Origin: Gyrodactylus bullatarudis | Lineage: Eukaryota; Platyhelminthes; Monogenea; Gyrodactylidea; Gyrodactylidae | Assembly: GCA_012064415.1 (NCBI GenBank) | Contig: SSNU01000198.1 | Coordinates: 1 to 64,000, forward strand | Direction: 5' to 3' | DNA: 64,000 nucleotides | Part shown: positions 11,801 to 22,992 of the stretch, one piece after another | How the letters are laid out: every line of letters starts with the position of its first letter | How positions within the stretch are numbered: the first letter of the stretch is position 1 | Program-made: the position numbers and the translations under genes | Notes under the pieces: model-generated | Seen by the model: only the letters and a program-made list of their open reading frames with translations | The model's database searches: none | What the model was told of the DNA's origin: nothing

Positions 11801-12162
11801 TTCTCAAAGAGTGCACGTAGTAGGTATTGTCTTATTGTAAGAGAAAAATATATCGAGAAAGAATAAATTAAAAATATTTGAAATAAATTTAAAATAATAT
11901 TTATCTGAGAAAATGGTGAACACAGGATGCTATAAGCATGAACAAATGTCGCATATATAGGAGACATTTTAAAAATTATTCATAAGTGAATATGACAAAA
12001 ATGAAACACTATTTTTTGTCATGTTAACCTAGCATTCGAATATTTCATGATTACAAAGTAATTTTTTGACCATTTGAAATAAATAGCTCTAACAATTATA
12101 ATTATAATTAGATAAACAATCATTTTAGATTTAGTAATTTTTATAATAATATTCATAGAAAC

Positions 12163-12420
12163 CCAAGCTATTGGTCATCTAAACGTTTTGACAGTGATTG
12201 CCTTTAAGTGCCTTCTTAAGTGGTACGACGAATTCTTCAAATACAAAATCCAAGCAAGCGAACAACGTTATAGTCAATTGTTTTAAGATTAAAATACTGA
12301 TCAGGAAAATGTGTACTTAAATGGCATGTATCACACTGATGAGCATGCCCGAAATAAAGACCTTATCTGTGGAATGCTTGGCATCAACTTCTAATTTTTT
12401 TACAATTTAGAATTCTATTA
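12163..12420 (+). pseudogene. Second copy of the unidentified coding relic
   Basis: 12163-12245 matches 2178-2262 directly at the DNA level (ttggtcatc...cgtttt/ag.ac..tgattg, then gtggtacgacga). 12315-12366 matches the reverse complement of about 2798-2850 and encodes MYHTDEHARNK. The two blocks thus have different relative orientation from the copy at 2.2-2.9 kb, which implies rearrangement. Weak coding continues to about 12480 (NLEFY). Confidence 0.4.
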
Positions 12421-12960
12421 AGAGTTATTTCAGTGTCTTTGTAAAAAATGGAAAATGATGAAACTTTAAACACCAATAACCTCCCTTTGTTATGAATGAT
12501 AGAGAAGGAAATTTTTGGGAAATATCTAGTCTGAATGTTTATTTTTTTCATAACGATAATATTGCCGAACTTCACAAACCTCTAGATAATTATAATTTTT
12601 TGCATTTTGCAAGTCGTGAAATGGGGGGGGGTACTTATATGTATCAAATTAAGGTCAAATGTTAAACTTACTCTGATTAGTTTAAATTTTTAACTAAGAT
12701 GACTCAAATTAAGCTTCAAAGTCTTATTGAATTTAGAGATCGGGGTTAAACAAGCTATCGGAAAGGTTTCCCCAGCTACGATTTCTCAATGTTCGGTTAT
12801 GAACAGGGCATCCAAAAATATGCCAATTTTTTTGGAATATATTCTTTAAAATATTCTACATAAATATGCTTTTTATATGCCAAAAAATCTGTGAAAATGC
12901 TAGAAATAATTTCTTTTTTGAAAAAATCAATCAGTATTCTTATCGTAAATTTTTTTTTGT
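12421..12960. other. No gene seen
   Basis: AT-rich with a run of G near 12625. No supported feature before the gap. Confidence 0.35.
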
Positions 12961-13445
12961 NNNNNNNNNNNNNNNNNNNNNNNNNNNNNNNNNNNNNNNN
13001 NNNNNNNNNNNNNNNNNNNNNNNNNNNNNNNNNNNNNNNNNNNNNNNNNNNNNNNNNNNNNNNNNNNNNNNNNNNNNNNNNNNNNNNNNNNNNNNNNNNN
13101 NNNNNNNNNNNNNNNNNNNNNNNNNNNNNNNNNNNNNNNNNNNNNNNNNNNNNNNNNNNNNNNNNNNNNNNNNNNNNNNNNNNNNNNNNNNNNNNNNNNN
13201 NNNNNNNNNNNNNNNNNNNNNNNNNNNNNNNNNNNNNNNNNNNNNNNNNNNNNNNNNNNNNNNNNNNNNNNNNNNNNNNNNNNNNNNNNNNNNNNNNNNN
13301 NNNNNNNNNNNNNNNNNNNNNNNNNNNNNNNNNNNNNNNNNNNNNNNNNNNNNNNNNNNNNNNNNNNNNNNNNNNNNNNNNNNNNNNNNNNNNNNNNNNN
13401 NNNNNNNNNNNNNNNNNNNNNNNNNNNNNNNNNNNNNNNNNNNNN
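12961..13445. other. Assembly gap (N run)
   Basis: 485 undetermined bases. Open frames running through it are artefacts of the Ns. Confidence 0.99.
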
Positions 13446-13700
13446 CGAATAAAGAAGAGTTTTCGAATAATCTATTTTGGATCTGATAAATTTTATAATA
13501 CATTTAAGATCATTAAGGTTTTCACATTCTGATAGTTTAAAAACGGAATCAAGAAAACGAAAATGAGCGAGAAGAGGGTGATTGGCTTACGTAGAGAGTA
13601 GTAATTATTAATATATGAATCCGCATGAGTTGAGAACATCTTTATAATAAAAGCAGCCCTTCTGATCCATATGGGTTCAAGCCTAGAGATTGCAATTAAG

Positions 13701-13780
13701 GAGTTGTAAGAATCGAACCCAGGGAAAAGCGCAAATAACCTGCAAAATCGAAGATTTTCTCTTAAACGCTATTTCTGAGC
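13701..13780 (-). repeat. tRNA-like sequence, degraded tRNA or SINE head
   Basis: On the minus strand a box-B match (ggttcgattc, 13710-13719) lies about 55 bases after a box-A-like gctcagaaatagcg, with an intervening small hairpin (aaaat...atttt). The acceptor stem does not close, so a working tRNA is unlikely. Confidence 0.3.
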
Positions 13781-14271
13781 ATTATTTTTTAACAAGCTTA
13801 TCACTTGTGTTGATTTTTAGATCTATGTATATGCTTAGAAACTTAACAGAAGACATCATAAAACTTTCAATTAAAATTTAAGATTCCAAACTTTAGTTTT
13901 CATGTTTCTTATTGGATGATCCTAAAACTCATTTAAAGTAAAAAACTCTTCAATAGCAATACAATCCTTCATTATCTGAACAATCTATTGGAAACAAGAT
14001 TAAATATTTGTTACTATACACAAAATGAGAGAAGGCTTGTGTTTTTCATTCAATTAGTCTGATTAAATTCATGTTGACATCAAAATATTCTAAAAATATT
14101 CTTTATTCACTAAGGCTGAAAATAATCAAAAATATTCCAAATATGCTAAAGCATAATTTTGGATGCCCTGGTTATGAATGAACAAGATTTAATAGAATAA
14201 ATATTATCAAATTGAAATATAAACTTTTGATTTGATCTCAACCTTTATTCAATGTACTGATAATTAATTCA
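13781..14271. other. No gene seen
   Basis: Non-coding AT-rich sequence between the tRNA-like relic and the PLE 3' relic. Confidence 0.35.
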
Positions 14272-14510
14272 TCATTCCATTAATTTTATATCAGAATAAG
14301 TAATCTTGTTTCCAGGCGGTCCAACTTCTGTTTCTTCTCCAGACTTAGACCTTCTTTTACACTTGAGAAATTCATCCATTAGCAACAGCCCGCTGTACCT
14401 TTTTCGCTTTCACATAACTGCCTGATTGATTTTCTTCCCTTCTTTTGCACTATTTTTACACTAATCACTGGTTGGCTCATAATTTGATTAGCAATTAAAT
14501 TTTTTTCTGA
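14272..14510 (-). mobile_element. PLE C-terminal coding relic
   Basis: On the minus strand QPVISVK and then, after a frame change, KRKRYSGLLLMDEFLKCKRR are recognisable. The same order occurs in the better-preserved PLE tail at 48.06-48.2 kb (QPVIITESKK, then RKRCSGQLQLDPFLKK), and the DNA aligns over about 150 bases. The reading frame ends at a TGA at 14272-14274. The nuclease and RT are absent. Confidence 0.6.
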
Positions 14511-15318
14511 ATTTTATCTTTACTCAGGAGTAGATATGAAAACTTAAATAAAATTTTCAACCAGAAAGGTCAATCCTGATTAAATTAAATCTAGTTTTGC
14601 TTAAATCTATTTGATACTTAAATTGTGAGCATTACCACGACTCATTGTGTAATTATTACGTATAAGTGTTCAGAGATCAAATGCAATCAAGATTGAACAT
14701 TTAACTAGGAATTCATTAGAAGGATTAGAAGAGTAGTGAATATGTATTTTAAAAATACTGGATCTCGTCAAAATCTTACACCGCCTTTATATTTATACAG
14801 AAGAACAAGGTTGACGATCAGTTTAGGGGGAAATACTAATCCACAGGGGATCAAGATCAGTTGAACTTTATAAAAATCTCACATCACCTTGTATTTATTA
14901 TTTTTATATAACAAATATTTGATTTCAGTATAATGTTTTCATTTCAAAAAAAGATTCAATTTTTGAGTTGACATAGAAAATGGGAGGTAGGGATGCTGCA
15001 ATCATCGTTTTCAAGAAAACAGTCTTTTCGTTCCCTGATTCGTAATTGCAGGTTTTGCATTGATTTCCTTGAAATTGATAATTATAATTATAATTACTCG
15101 TTGAGAAATAACTTGATTATAATCCCAGAGAGTCATGAAAAATTAAAATTAAGGTTAATTGGAAAGAAAAGTTTAAACGTTTGCGCTGATTCCGGATCTG
15201 TTCTCAGATCTGAAAAATTACCTATAATTTCTGAGATAATTCCATATTTTAATAGTTAATTTTCGCAAAAACCATAAACGTTATCCTATTAATTTTTTCG
15301 CGATCTGATTAAACTTTA
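14511..15318. other. Mostly non-coding; one doubtful 88-codon frame
   Basis: An ATG-started frame at 14993-15259 (+) encodes a basic 88-residue product without recognisable motif. No promoter, splice or poly-A context supports it. The rest holds nothing I can name. Confidence 0.2.
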
Positions 15319-15460
15319 AATTCTGCGTCGATCGATATGACATGTTTAGGGGTGGAGTTAGTTCAATATTTTAAAACTGATTTTCTGTAGTTTTTTTGTG
15401 AAAATTTTGTCATGTTTTTTTTAGCACAAATTGACTTTCCGAATATATTTTCGAATTTTT
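15319..15460 (+). repeat. Dispersed repeat, copy 1 of 2
   Basis: Begins aattctgcgtcgatcgatat and recurs, diverged but collinear, at 57421-57560 inside the large intron of the PAN-domain gene. The shared landmarks include gacatgt.tagg, ggagt.agtt and catgttttttaa/ttagaca. Confidence 0.65.
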
Positions 15461-17050
15461 TTATATCATGATACAATTTAAAATATCAACCGGGATAGAG
15501 TCTGAAGAGATCCGTCAAAGTAAAGCATTTATCACTATATTATTCGTTCGTTATCTCTAAACTCCCTTGAGTTCAGAATCAAATAATACTGAAATTATTT
15601 AGCATTCACTTGGTATATGCGATGTATTCTCCTACTCTTCTTCAGTACGACTTTACTACAACAGATACAGCTGATTGTGCTGATTAAGAAGTCGTCGTGA
15701 TTTTCGAATGATTAAGATTTCTTTCTCTAATGAAGTTACTAAAACATTCTCTCATGGACAATGATTTTGATCAAAATATTATAAATTATTCATTGTTTAT
15801 CACAAGGGTTGATATTGAAAATGATTGGAATATGATTCATTTGAAAATGCAAATTATATTTGCAATAAGTAAATATCCTTTAAAACTACAAATAAATTTA
15901 AACAAAGAAACCACTTTTATTTTCGTTGGACATGATTAAACGTAAGCGTATGAGTATGCATTAGAAGTAGATTTTTCAAATCCCCAATTTTCAGCCTGAG
16001 TCTATTTGTTTGTACTATTGCAATTACTTTTGTAATAAAAAAATGAAAAATCAAACAGGAACCTAAAAATCCTTAGAATAACAAAGTTCACTTGTAAGTA
16101 GTCAGATCATCTTATTGCGATTGAACGCCTAAAAATGAAACTTCCGTTCTATTATGTCATTACTTTGGAAAAAAAAATTTCAGAAATTTTTACACAATTT
16201 GAAATATTTTACACCGCTAAATAACTTCTACGGTCAGGCATTTCAAAATTACCAAAATTGAATTCTTGAAATCTACTCCTAGTATGCATTGAAAATATTC
16301 AAACTCGAGTATTTTCGTAATTAAGTATATTTCGTAATTTTAGTGTCTCATTTTTAGGTCAACTAATCAGGAGAAATGATATATTTTCTGTATTATGATC
16401 TATATATTAATTAAGATCTCTTTTTATTAGCGTCAATGGATGATCAATTTAATTAATTAATAAGACCAATAAAAAATCAGAGAAGATTTTTCGAATTATT
16501 GATTTCAAAATCTAAATGGGTTCTTTGGAAGAATTCAAATGATGCATATATAAAACATATGGAACAAGAGCCCGATTTTTTATTAACATGATGAAAAATT
16601 TAGCGATTTTTCTCCTACTGTAGATATTGAAAATAAATTTTTCCCAATCATTTTCAAATTATAGTCACAGGGAACAGAGCGATAATTTTATTTGCATCAA
16701 AAGCATCTTTGAAGAATAATTTCTTGAAATAATTTGGTCGAGAATGGAGGCATCTATATAGAAGAAAGATTAGTCTAAGTATAATGCAAAAATTTACATA
16801 TATCTATATATAAAGTTAAGATATATCTTAATTATGTAAATCCTGAGTAAAGCAAAGAAGAAATTTATCGCTATCAGAAAGATGACCAAAATATAAAAAA
16901 TTTATTTTAAATTAATTTTTTTTTCTTTCAAACTAATATAATTCTTCCAATAATATTTTGGTAATGCTCTAGTTCAGGAACAGGGCAAAATCATTTTTGC
17001 GGGGATTTAACCGTCAGTCAATGGGAATTAAGCAGGTTTTTGAGTACTAT
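15461..17050. other. No gene seen; one doubtful 69-codon frame
   Basis: A frame at 15730-15939 (+) starts with ATG but shows no family feature. The rest is AT-rich with frequent homopolymer runs. Confidence 0.3.
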
Positions 17051-19014
17051 GAATTTTCTGTTATGATCTATCCGAATCTATTTAGGTATGTTCCAATACA
17101 TCAATCAACCTATTGAATTCATATACTTGACCTAATACATCAACTGATGCTCAAGTTGAGGTACAAAAAAATCTAGACTATCTAAGTTCTATCTTTCGGT
17201 CAATCCCAATCTCATTTAAATTTGAAAAAAAAGCTTAATTAGATTTAAAACTATTAAATCAAATAGAAAACCATGAGAAGATTTCAATTAATAATGCCAC
17301 TGTATGTTTTAAAAATATCTATTTATGGCAAGAATAATTATTGAAATTTATTGAAAAAAGATAAATTCGCGTTTTACCCATCAATTAACGCAAAATTTTA
17401 CTCTCTTTTAAATAGGGATAAAATCAATTTCTGATTCCTATGTTTTCATACCAATAATATCAATTAAGTTCATTGAGATACTCAAAATTAGCAATTTTTG
17501 GTTTTTTGGCCATAGCGGCCAAAATATTAACGCTAGCGAAATTCTGAAAGCAGATCTAAAATCAGCACAAAATTTTAAACCTGATTAAGATCTTATAAAA
17601 TTTTTTTCCAAATCACTACCCGTGTAATTATAATTAACAATATGTATAAACAATGAATTATCTAAGTGAACATCATCATTTTCTTCATCTTGAACAATCA
17701 TATTGACATCTTCTTCGTTGACAGGTTCAAGTTGAATATCTCTGTTCTCTGGATGAAAAATTGATGAAAGAAGGCAATTGAAAATACCCTGCCAATCCAT
17801 GGCTTTGTGATTAAAAAGGTATTCAAATGTTTTTACTTCGCCAGCGATCCTATGCATTGCTACTGTTCTATTGATATTTTCCTTCATAGAACGCCATAGT
17901 CTTCGACTTTATTAGTGTGAATGGAAGGGTTTGTGGGATCTACATAAGTTACACTGTGATTAACGGCAACATGCCAATAACCAGCAGTAGCTCAAGCGGA
18001 ATATCCTCGTCACTCATCAGAGACTAGTGTGGACCCAACAAGAATATTGTCATCTATGAAAGCTCCAATGATTTCTTGATTACGCTCAGTGACAATTTTA
18101 AGCCGGATTCTTTTAGTCTCCCTGTCGAAAGCACCCAGGACCCATTCACGTCTTAGAATTCGACCGCGGTGATATTTTCTTTCCGCGAGCTTTGTTTCGT
18201 CCATCTCAACCATATGACCATTACCACCAATCTTATCTTGATCAAATTCTGCTTGAGTCTTCAGGAGTCTACGGAAAAGGTCAAAATAGGAACATATAGT
18301 TGCCTGACTAATATTAATACTAGTAGTTATATTCCTATATGTTCTTCCTGTAGCGAAATAATAGGCAAGCTGGATCAACATGGAAAAGCTTATTTTTTCT
18401 TGAAGAGAGAAGTACCTTGAAAAATAACTAATATAAAAAATTACCTCTTAAGATTGAATAAGATTTACCACATTGGGAACAACGCATCAAATTCTTTCTT
18501 CTAGTAAATTTGGAGGTTCCCCTACACTGCAGACCTGTTCTTTGATTAATTTCCAGGCATGGAGTATCCAATTTTCTGATAAAATTATGTTCTTCAAAAA
18601 AGTTTTCAGCAAACTCTTCTGAGTTTATAAGAGACTAAATATCGTTTTAACTTGGGTCCATTAGAACAATAATGAAGATTTTACAAAGATATTTTCATAC
18701 CATGACTTGATATGAGATTTGATTGGATAAAATGTTCTAAATTTAATTAGAGCACCTCAGCACAAATCTTTCCCACCAAAAATGAAAAAAACTATCTAAT
18801 CCTATAAAATTAAACACCCTAGAGATTAAGTGCATTTAAATGAGATTGGGATTGACCGAAAGATAGAACTTAGATAGTCTAGATTTTTTTTCGTCCACAG
18901 TGTACCTCAACTTGAGCATCAATTGATGTATTACGTCAAGTATTTGAATTCAATAGGTTTATTGATGTATTGGAACATACCTAAATAGATTCGGATAGAT
19001 CATAATAGAAAATT
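17051..19014 (-). mobile_element. Merlin-type DNA transposon with long terminal inverted repeats
   Basis: A left arm at about 17051-17223 and a right arm at about 18834-19014 are inverted copies of each other. Shared landmarks in order are gatctatccgaatctattta, ggtatgttccaatacatcaat, attgaattca, tgctcaagttgaggtac, atctagactatctaagttct and ctttcggtcaatcccaatct. Between them lies a broken ISXO2/IS1595-like transposase (next entry), the defining protein of Merlin elements. The outermost ends and the 8-9-base target duplication expected for Merlin could not be placed with confidence. Confidence 0.8.
17585..18630 (-). pseudogene. Merlin (ISXO2-like) transposase, broken
   Basis: Reading on the minus strand: an N-terminal zinc-ribbon region (18450-18630) with CLE...QCRG and RCSQCGKSYSILRG. 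Then, after a short intron or indel near 18420, comes FSLQEKISFSMLIQLAYYFATG. The DDE-type core has VEMDETKLAERKYHRGR, WVLGAFDRETKRI, then VSDE and HTNKVEDYGV. The three acidic/Asn positions of the family (MDET, SDE, HTN) are all still visible. In-frame TGA codons follow VSDE (where Trp is expected) and occur again about five codons later and after DYGV, so the protein is not made intact. The tail continues in ORF 17585-17887 (NINRTVAMHR...). Confidence 0.8.
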
Positions 19015-19444
19015 AATAGGATAGATTAGATTTTTCATTTACACCAAGTTTAAATACTCTTTAAATACAAATTCTTTGAGTTGTGAGTAAAGTCTTTTTT
19101 CTAGGTAAACTAAAAGTACACAGGCCTAAAATAAAATAAATTTTTAAATCTTGAATTTTTTGTTCTTTCTTAGAAAATGTTTGAGCATTGAGTAAGATCG
19201 CTCCACACATACCAAGCGCTTGAGTATAGGAATTATTTATGCCATTATTTGATTCGAAACTAGGGATTGTCTAAGAAGATTCTTTACAGTATCAGTGATG
19301 TATAGGGGATTGATAAAATTAAAATTTTGACAATCCAAAGATTTACATTCATCTCGCTTATAAAAAAGGATTACTCGAAACTCCGAATATCATTAGAACT
19401 AGAGAGAGCGTTTATTTCATGGCTGAAGTTAGCACATTCTTACC

Positions 19445-19640
19445 GGCCTACTCATCAGTCATCCACCACTTTTCGTTAGTCTCATAAGTTTTACATGTTA
19501 TTGAATGTATTTTAGAAGAAATAGCTATAGAAAATGAATCGATCAAGATTTTTATCGCAGTTACTTAAACAATTGTGTTCAATGAGCTTAGGAACCGACT
19601 GTACTTACGTGTCTCATTTTATACTTTTTAATGACATTTG
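19445..19640 (+). repeat. Diverged direct repeat, copy 1
   Basis: Shares the ordered landmarks actcatcagtca, ccaccacttttcgtta, tctca.aag.tttacatgtta, tatcgcagtt and ctgactgta-like end with 20226-20400 in the same orientation. It has no coding capacity, so it is probably a pair of non-autonomous elements or a segmental tandem copy. Confidence 0.6.
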
Positions 19641-20225
19641 ATTAGAAAACTAAATAGTACTTTTCCTTTCATGATGAAATTTTTCATTACAAATAAATAT
19701 CAACAAATTTATAACTTGTATATGACCATTCTGTTCTCATTAATCAAAATAAGCGTGTAATAAATTATTGCAAATAATAAAAAGCTTTTTTGATCACTCA
19801 AGAGAGATAACAATACCTATCAATTTTTTGAGCATTGTTTAATAGAAATCCTGTTTCGAATGGATGTGCGGCAGAAAGTTACTTGAAATTTCAGATTCAA
19901 ATTTGGCGTAAATCTTTCTACAGGTTTGAATGTGCTCTCACATTCGAACATCCTTAATATTGGTATCAAAAATGCTAAGCACTCTTTTGTTTTTACTCTT
20001 TAACAAGCTACTTAATTTTTAGTGGGAGAAATACTGTAAAATATTATTCCTCTATCCAATGATACCTTGCATGATCTGAGATCTTTACTAGTTCAGATTT
20101 TATTCAAAGTTTTTTCATAAGTTATTTTACTCGGTTCTGATTTGTTCATTTTGATTAGCACAAAAAATAAACTTGATATTTAATTTTGATAGAGCTTCCC
20201 GTAAAATCTGTTCATGTTCCTATAG

Positions 20226-20400
20226 CTCATCAGTCAACCACCACTTTTCGTTAATCTCACAAGCTTTACATGTTACTTAATTTATTTAGGTAGGAATAGA
20301 ACATGAATAGACCAAAAATATTTCGAAAATTGTATCGCAGTTTCATGAACAAGAGTGGCCAATGAGTTTTGCAACTGACTGTAATTATAAATAAAAGACC
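20226..20400 (+). repeat. Diverged direct repeat, copy 2
   Basis: Partner of 19445-19640, separated by about 600 bases. Multiple substitutions and small indels show the copies are old. Confidence 0.6.
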
Positions 20401-20693
20401 GTGTATAGGGTTAGGGTTGAATTTTTAACCTCATGACTATTTTACTCCCTTCATTTCAGTTAGAGATTATTTTCAATATTCCGCAATCGATTTTTAAGTA
20501 ATTTTTTCTGAGTTATTTTCCACCAAGGCATCAATATAATTGGGAAATTATATTGATTTTTACAATTCTCAAGAGTTAAGAGTCCTAACCAATATTTATG
20601 TGATTCTAGATTAAATAAATAGACAAGATATAATATTGATTCCAATAGTTATCGTGATAAAATTAAACTGGTGGTGATTTGAAAATTTTTTTG

Positions 20694-21174
20694 TAGCTTG
20701 TTATTTCTAGTGATTGAATTCCTATGTAAAATTTAACGCTGATCACGAATCTGGTATTTAAAAAAAATTTGGCTGTCTGTGAACTGAGATTATGGGCGAA
20801 AACCAAATTTTCGAAATATCAAAAAACACCTCTCTGCACACATTCTCTGCATGAACCAATCAGGAGAGAGAAAAATTTTGCAAACTTTTCTTTCTACAGC
20901 TCGTTTAAACAGTCTGAAACCCTTTCGGGATAAATAAAAATACAACCATTACGATCAAAATTTATTCTACTTTCAGATGGTATAAAATTTATTACTCTAA
21001 TGTTTTCAATCTTTTATTAAATTGCAAAAGTTTAAGAGGTGTTTTTCGATATTTCGAAAATTTGGTTTTTGCCCATTATCTCAGTTCACAGACAGCCAAA
21101 TTTTTTTAAATACCAGATTCGTGATCAGCGTTAAATTTTAGATGAGAATCTAATCACTAGAAATAACTAGCTAG
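20694..21174. mobile_element. MITE with about 140-base terminal inverted repeats
   Basis: The left arm 20694-20838 begins tagcttgttatttctagtga, and the right arm 21037-21174 is its reverse complement (ending tcactagaaataactagcta). Conserved inner landmarks are aaaatttaacgctgatcacg, aatctggtattt and ggctgtctgtgaactgaga. About 200 bases of non-coding spacer separate the arms. The near-perfect ends without transposase indicate a non-autonomous DNA transposon of unassigned superfamily. Confidence 0.8.
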
Positions 21175-21516
21175 ACCCTACCTCCGTGTTATTATTCTAA
21201 ATCATGTTTCATGACTTTTAGATTAACATATCTCTAAGAACAGAATTAACCATTTTGTTTCAATATTAACTTTTTTATATTCATCGTTAAATTCCTCAGT
21301 TTTTTTGGAGTCGACTAATCGACTGAATCATTATAATATTCATCCGGAAATATTCTGGAAAAATCTGTATAGAATTAGAATCGCACCTTGATTAATTTAG
21401 TTATGCCAAATAAAACTCATGTTTCTTTTTGGCATATTTCTACACTGAATTATAATCAAAGATTAACAACATGATTCTTCTAAAGAGATAATTTATTGAT
21501 TCTGTAAAACCTCAGG

Positions 21517-22911
21517 TTAAGAAACTATTGATTGGGCTGTATTTGATACTTCTTTCTTGAAATCTTTTCGATACTTTCGGACGAAATAAATCAAACTCAG
21601 TGACAGGCAAAATATAATCAATGATGTTGTAAATAAAATTATGGGGAATGTTTCTATTCCGAATTTCTCTATGATCAATGCTGAGATGTATTGATAGAAT
21701 ATTGCTCCAGAACTACTGCCAACATCTATGAATAGTATAACAAGACCTGTTATATGGGAAATTCTTCCAAAGACACCCAACATTGAGGGAAACAGGGGAC
21801 TCTTGAATCCAGAGAATAAGAGAATAAAAATGATTAAATATAATTTCTCCCTTGGCAGTACCCAGACCATTAAACTGAATAAAACAGTTCCCGTTATTTG
21901 AGCAGAAAAAAGGTAGATAATTTGAACTTTTAGTGTTAATAAAGCAACAACTAGCCGGCCAACTGAAAACAATAGCCAAAATGTTCCATGAACATAGATG
22001 GCATCATCTCTTGTCGTGCCATTGATACCTTTCTCTGTGTAGTTGTATAAAAATTTACTGGCTACCCTCTCATTTCCTACCAAGCAAAAGTAAATCACTG
22101 TAATCAAAATGATTAAATAGGGATTTGAAAGTTTCGTCTTGCCTATCCAATCCTGTGTTTCTTTCTTCAACTTTGTAAAGAATGTTTGCGGTGGTTCAGA
22201 AGTTTCAATTTCCTCTTGATTAGATCCAGTCTTTTTCAACAGTAAACTTGTGGCCTTTTTCTTTCGAATCTGCTTGGCAAACCGAAATTTCCTATGACGA
22301 ATTAAGAAGAAAATAAACGGAATAGATATAACAAAACTGGCTATTGTAGAAGTAATAAATGAAGGTATAGGTTTCAACACTGATTTGTGATCTTTTGCCT
22401 CGTTAAAGATTTTTATCACAAATGAAGTTAAAAGACCACCTAGGCCATAGCCAGCATGAATAAGATTGAAGGGTCCTGAAGATTTATCTAGCCACAAGTG
22501 ATGCACCAACGGATTCCCTGCTGTTGACAAAGTTCCATGGGAAACTCCTGAAAAGAGTATGACAGCATAAAACTGGAAAATGTTATGACAAAATGGTAAA
22601 ATTGCTGTAGCTGAGCCTGCCAGAATTAATGACAAAGACACAAACAAATACAAATGGTCTTCATAAATATCGCCGACAAGACCACCCGCAATGGATCCGA
22701 CAAAATAGCCTATTGAACGTGTTGATAAACCTGTTCCATATCCTGTATATGTTGTATTTAATTGATGCATAAAAGTGTTCATAAACGGTCCAAATAACTC
22801 TCCATGATAACCGAGACATATCCAGGATAAAAATAAGGAGACAGTTATTATGATCTTGAAAATGAGACTATCATGTCGATAGAGATTCGATATGTTGTCG
22901 ACTTCTGACAT
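21517..22911 (-). CDS. MFS transporter, MFSD4/NaGLT1-like, second paralogue
   Basis: A single-exon gene of 464 residues starts at an ATG at 22909-22911. It has the same architecture as the gene at 10.3 kb and is clearly homologous along its length: LSWICLGYHGELFGPFMNTF, RSIGYFVGSIAGGLVGDIY, GNPLVHHLW, SGPFNLIHAGYGLGG, NERVASKFLYNYTEKG and FWLLFSVGRLV. A Lys-rich cytoplasmic-type loop follows transmembrane segment six. It is probably a plasma-membrane sugar or related solute carrier by family. The intact frame, TATA box about 70 bases upstream and AATAAA (reverse complement at 21492-21497) shortly after the stop argue for a live gene. The two genes probably arose by duplication, with transposon insertions now filling the interval. 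Confidence 0.88.
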   Translation of the reverse strand: MSEVDNISNLYRHDSLIFKIIITVSLFLSWICLGYHGELFGPFMNTFMHQLNTTYTGYGTGLSTRSIGYFVGSIAGGLVGDIYEDHLYLFVSLSLILAGSATAILPFCHNIFQFYAVILFSGVSHGTLSTAGNPLVHHLWLDKSSGPFNLIHAGYGLGGLLTSFVIKIFNEAKDHKSVLKPIPSFITSTIASFVISIPFIFFLIRHRKFRFAKQIRKKKATSLLLKKTGSNQEEIETSEPPQTFFTKLKKETQDWIGKTKLSNPYLIILITVIYFCLVGNERVASKFLYNYTEKGINGTTRDDAIYVHGTFWLLFSVGRLVVALLTLKVQIIYLFSAQITGTVLFSLMVWVLPREKLYLIIFILLFSGFKSPLFPSMLGVFGRISHITGLVILFIDVGSSSGAIFYQYISALIIEKFGIETFPIILFTTSLIIFCLSLSLIYFVRKYRKDFKKEVSNTAQSIVS

Positions 22912-22982
22912 AATGTGGCTTTGTTTTTACTTCATTCTCTTTTGATAAGTCTGTTTAAATCTGTTGAAACAATGAGAGACCT

Positions 22983-22992
22983 TTTTATATAT
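22983..22992 (-). promoter_or_regulatory. TATA box of second MFS gene
   Basis: Minus strand reads catatataaaaag, 73 bases before the ATG, at a spacing similar to that of the first paralogue. Confidence 0.55.

Noticed and set aside
12866..13532. Long open frames on both strands around 13 kb
   Set aside because: They run through the 485-base N gap; the openness is an artefact.
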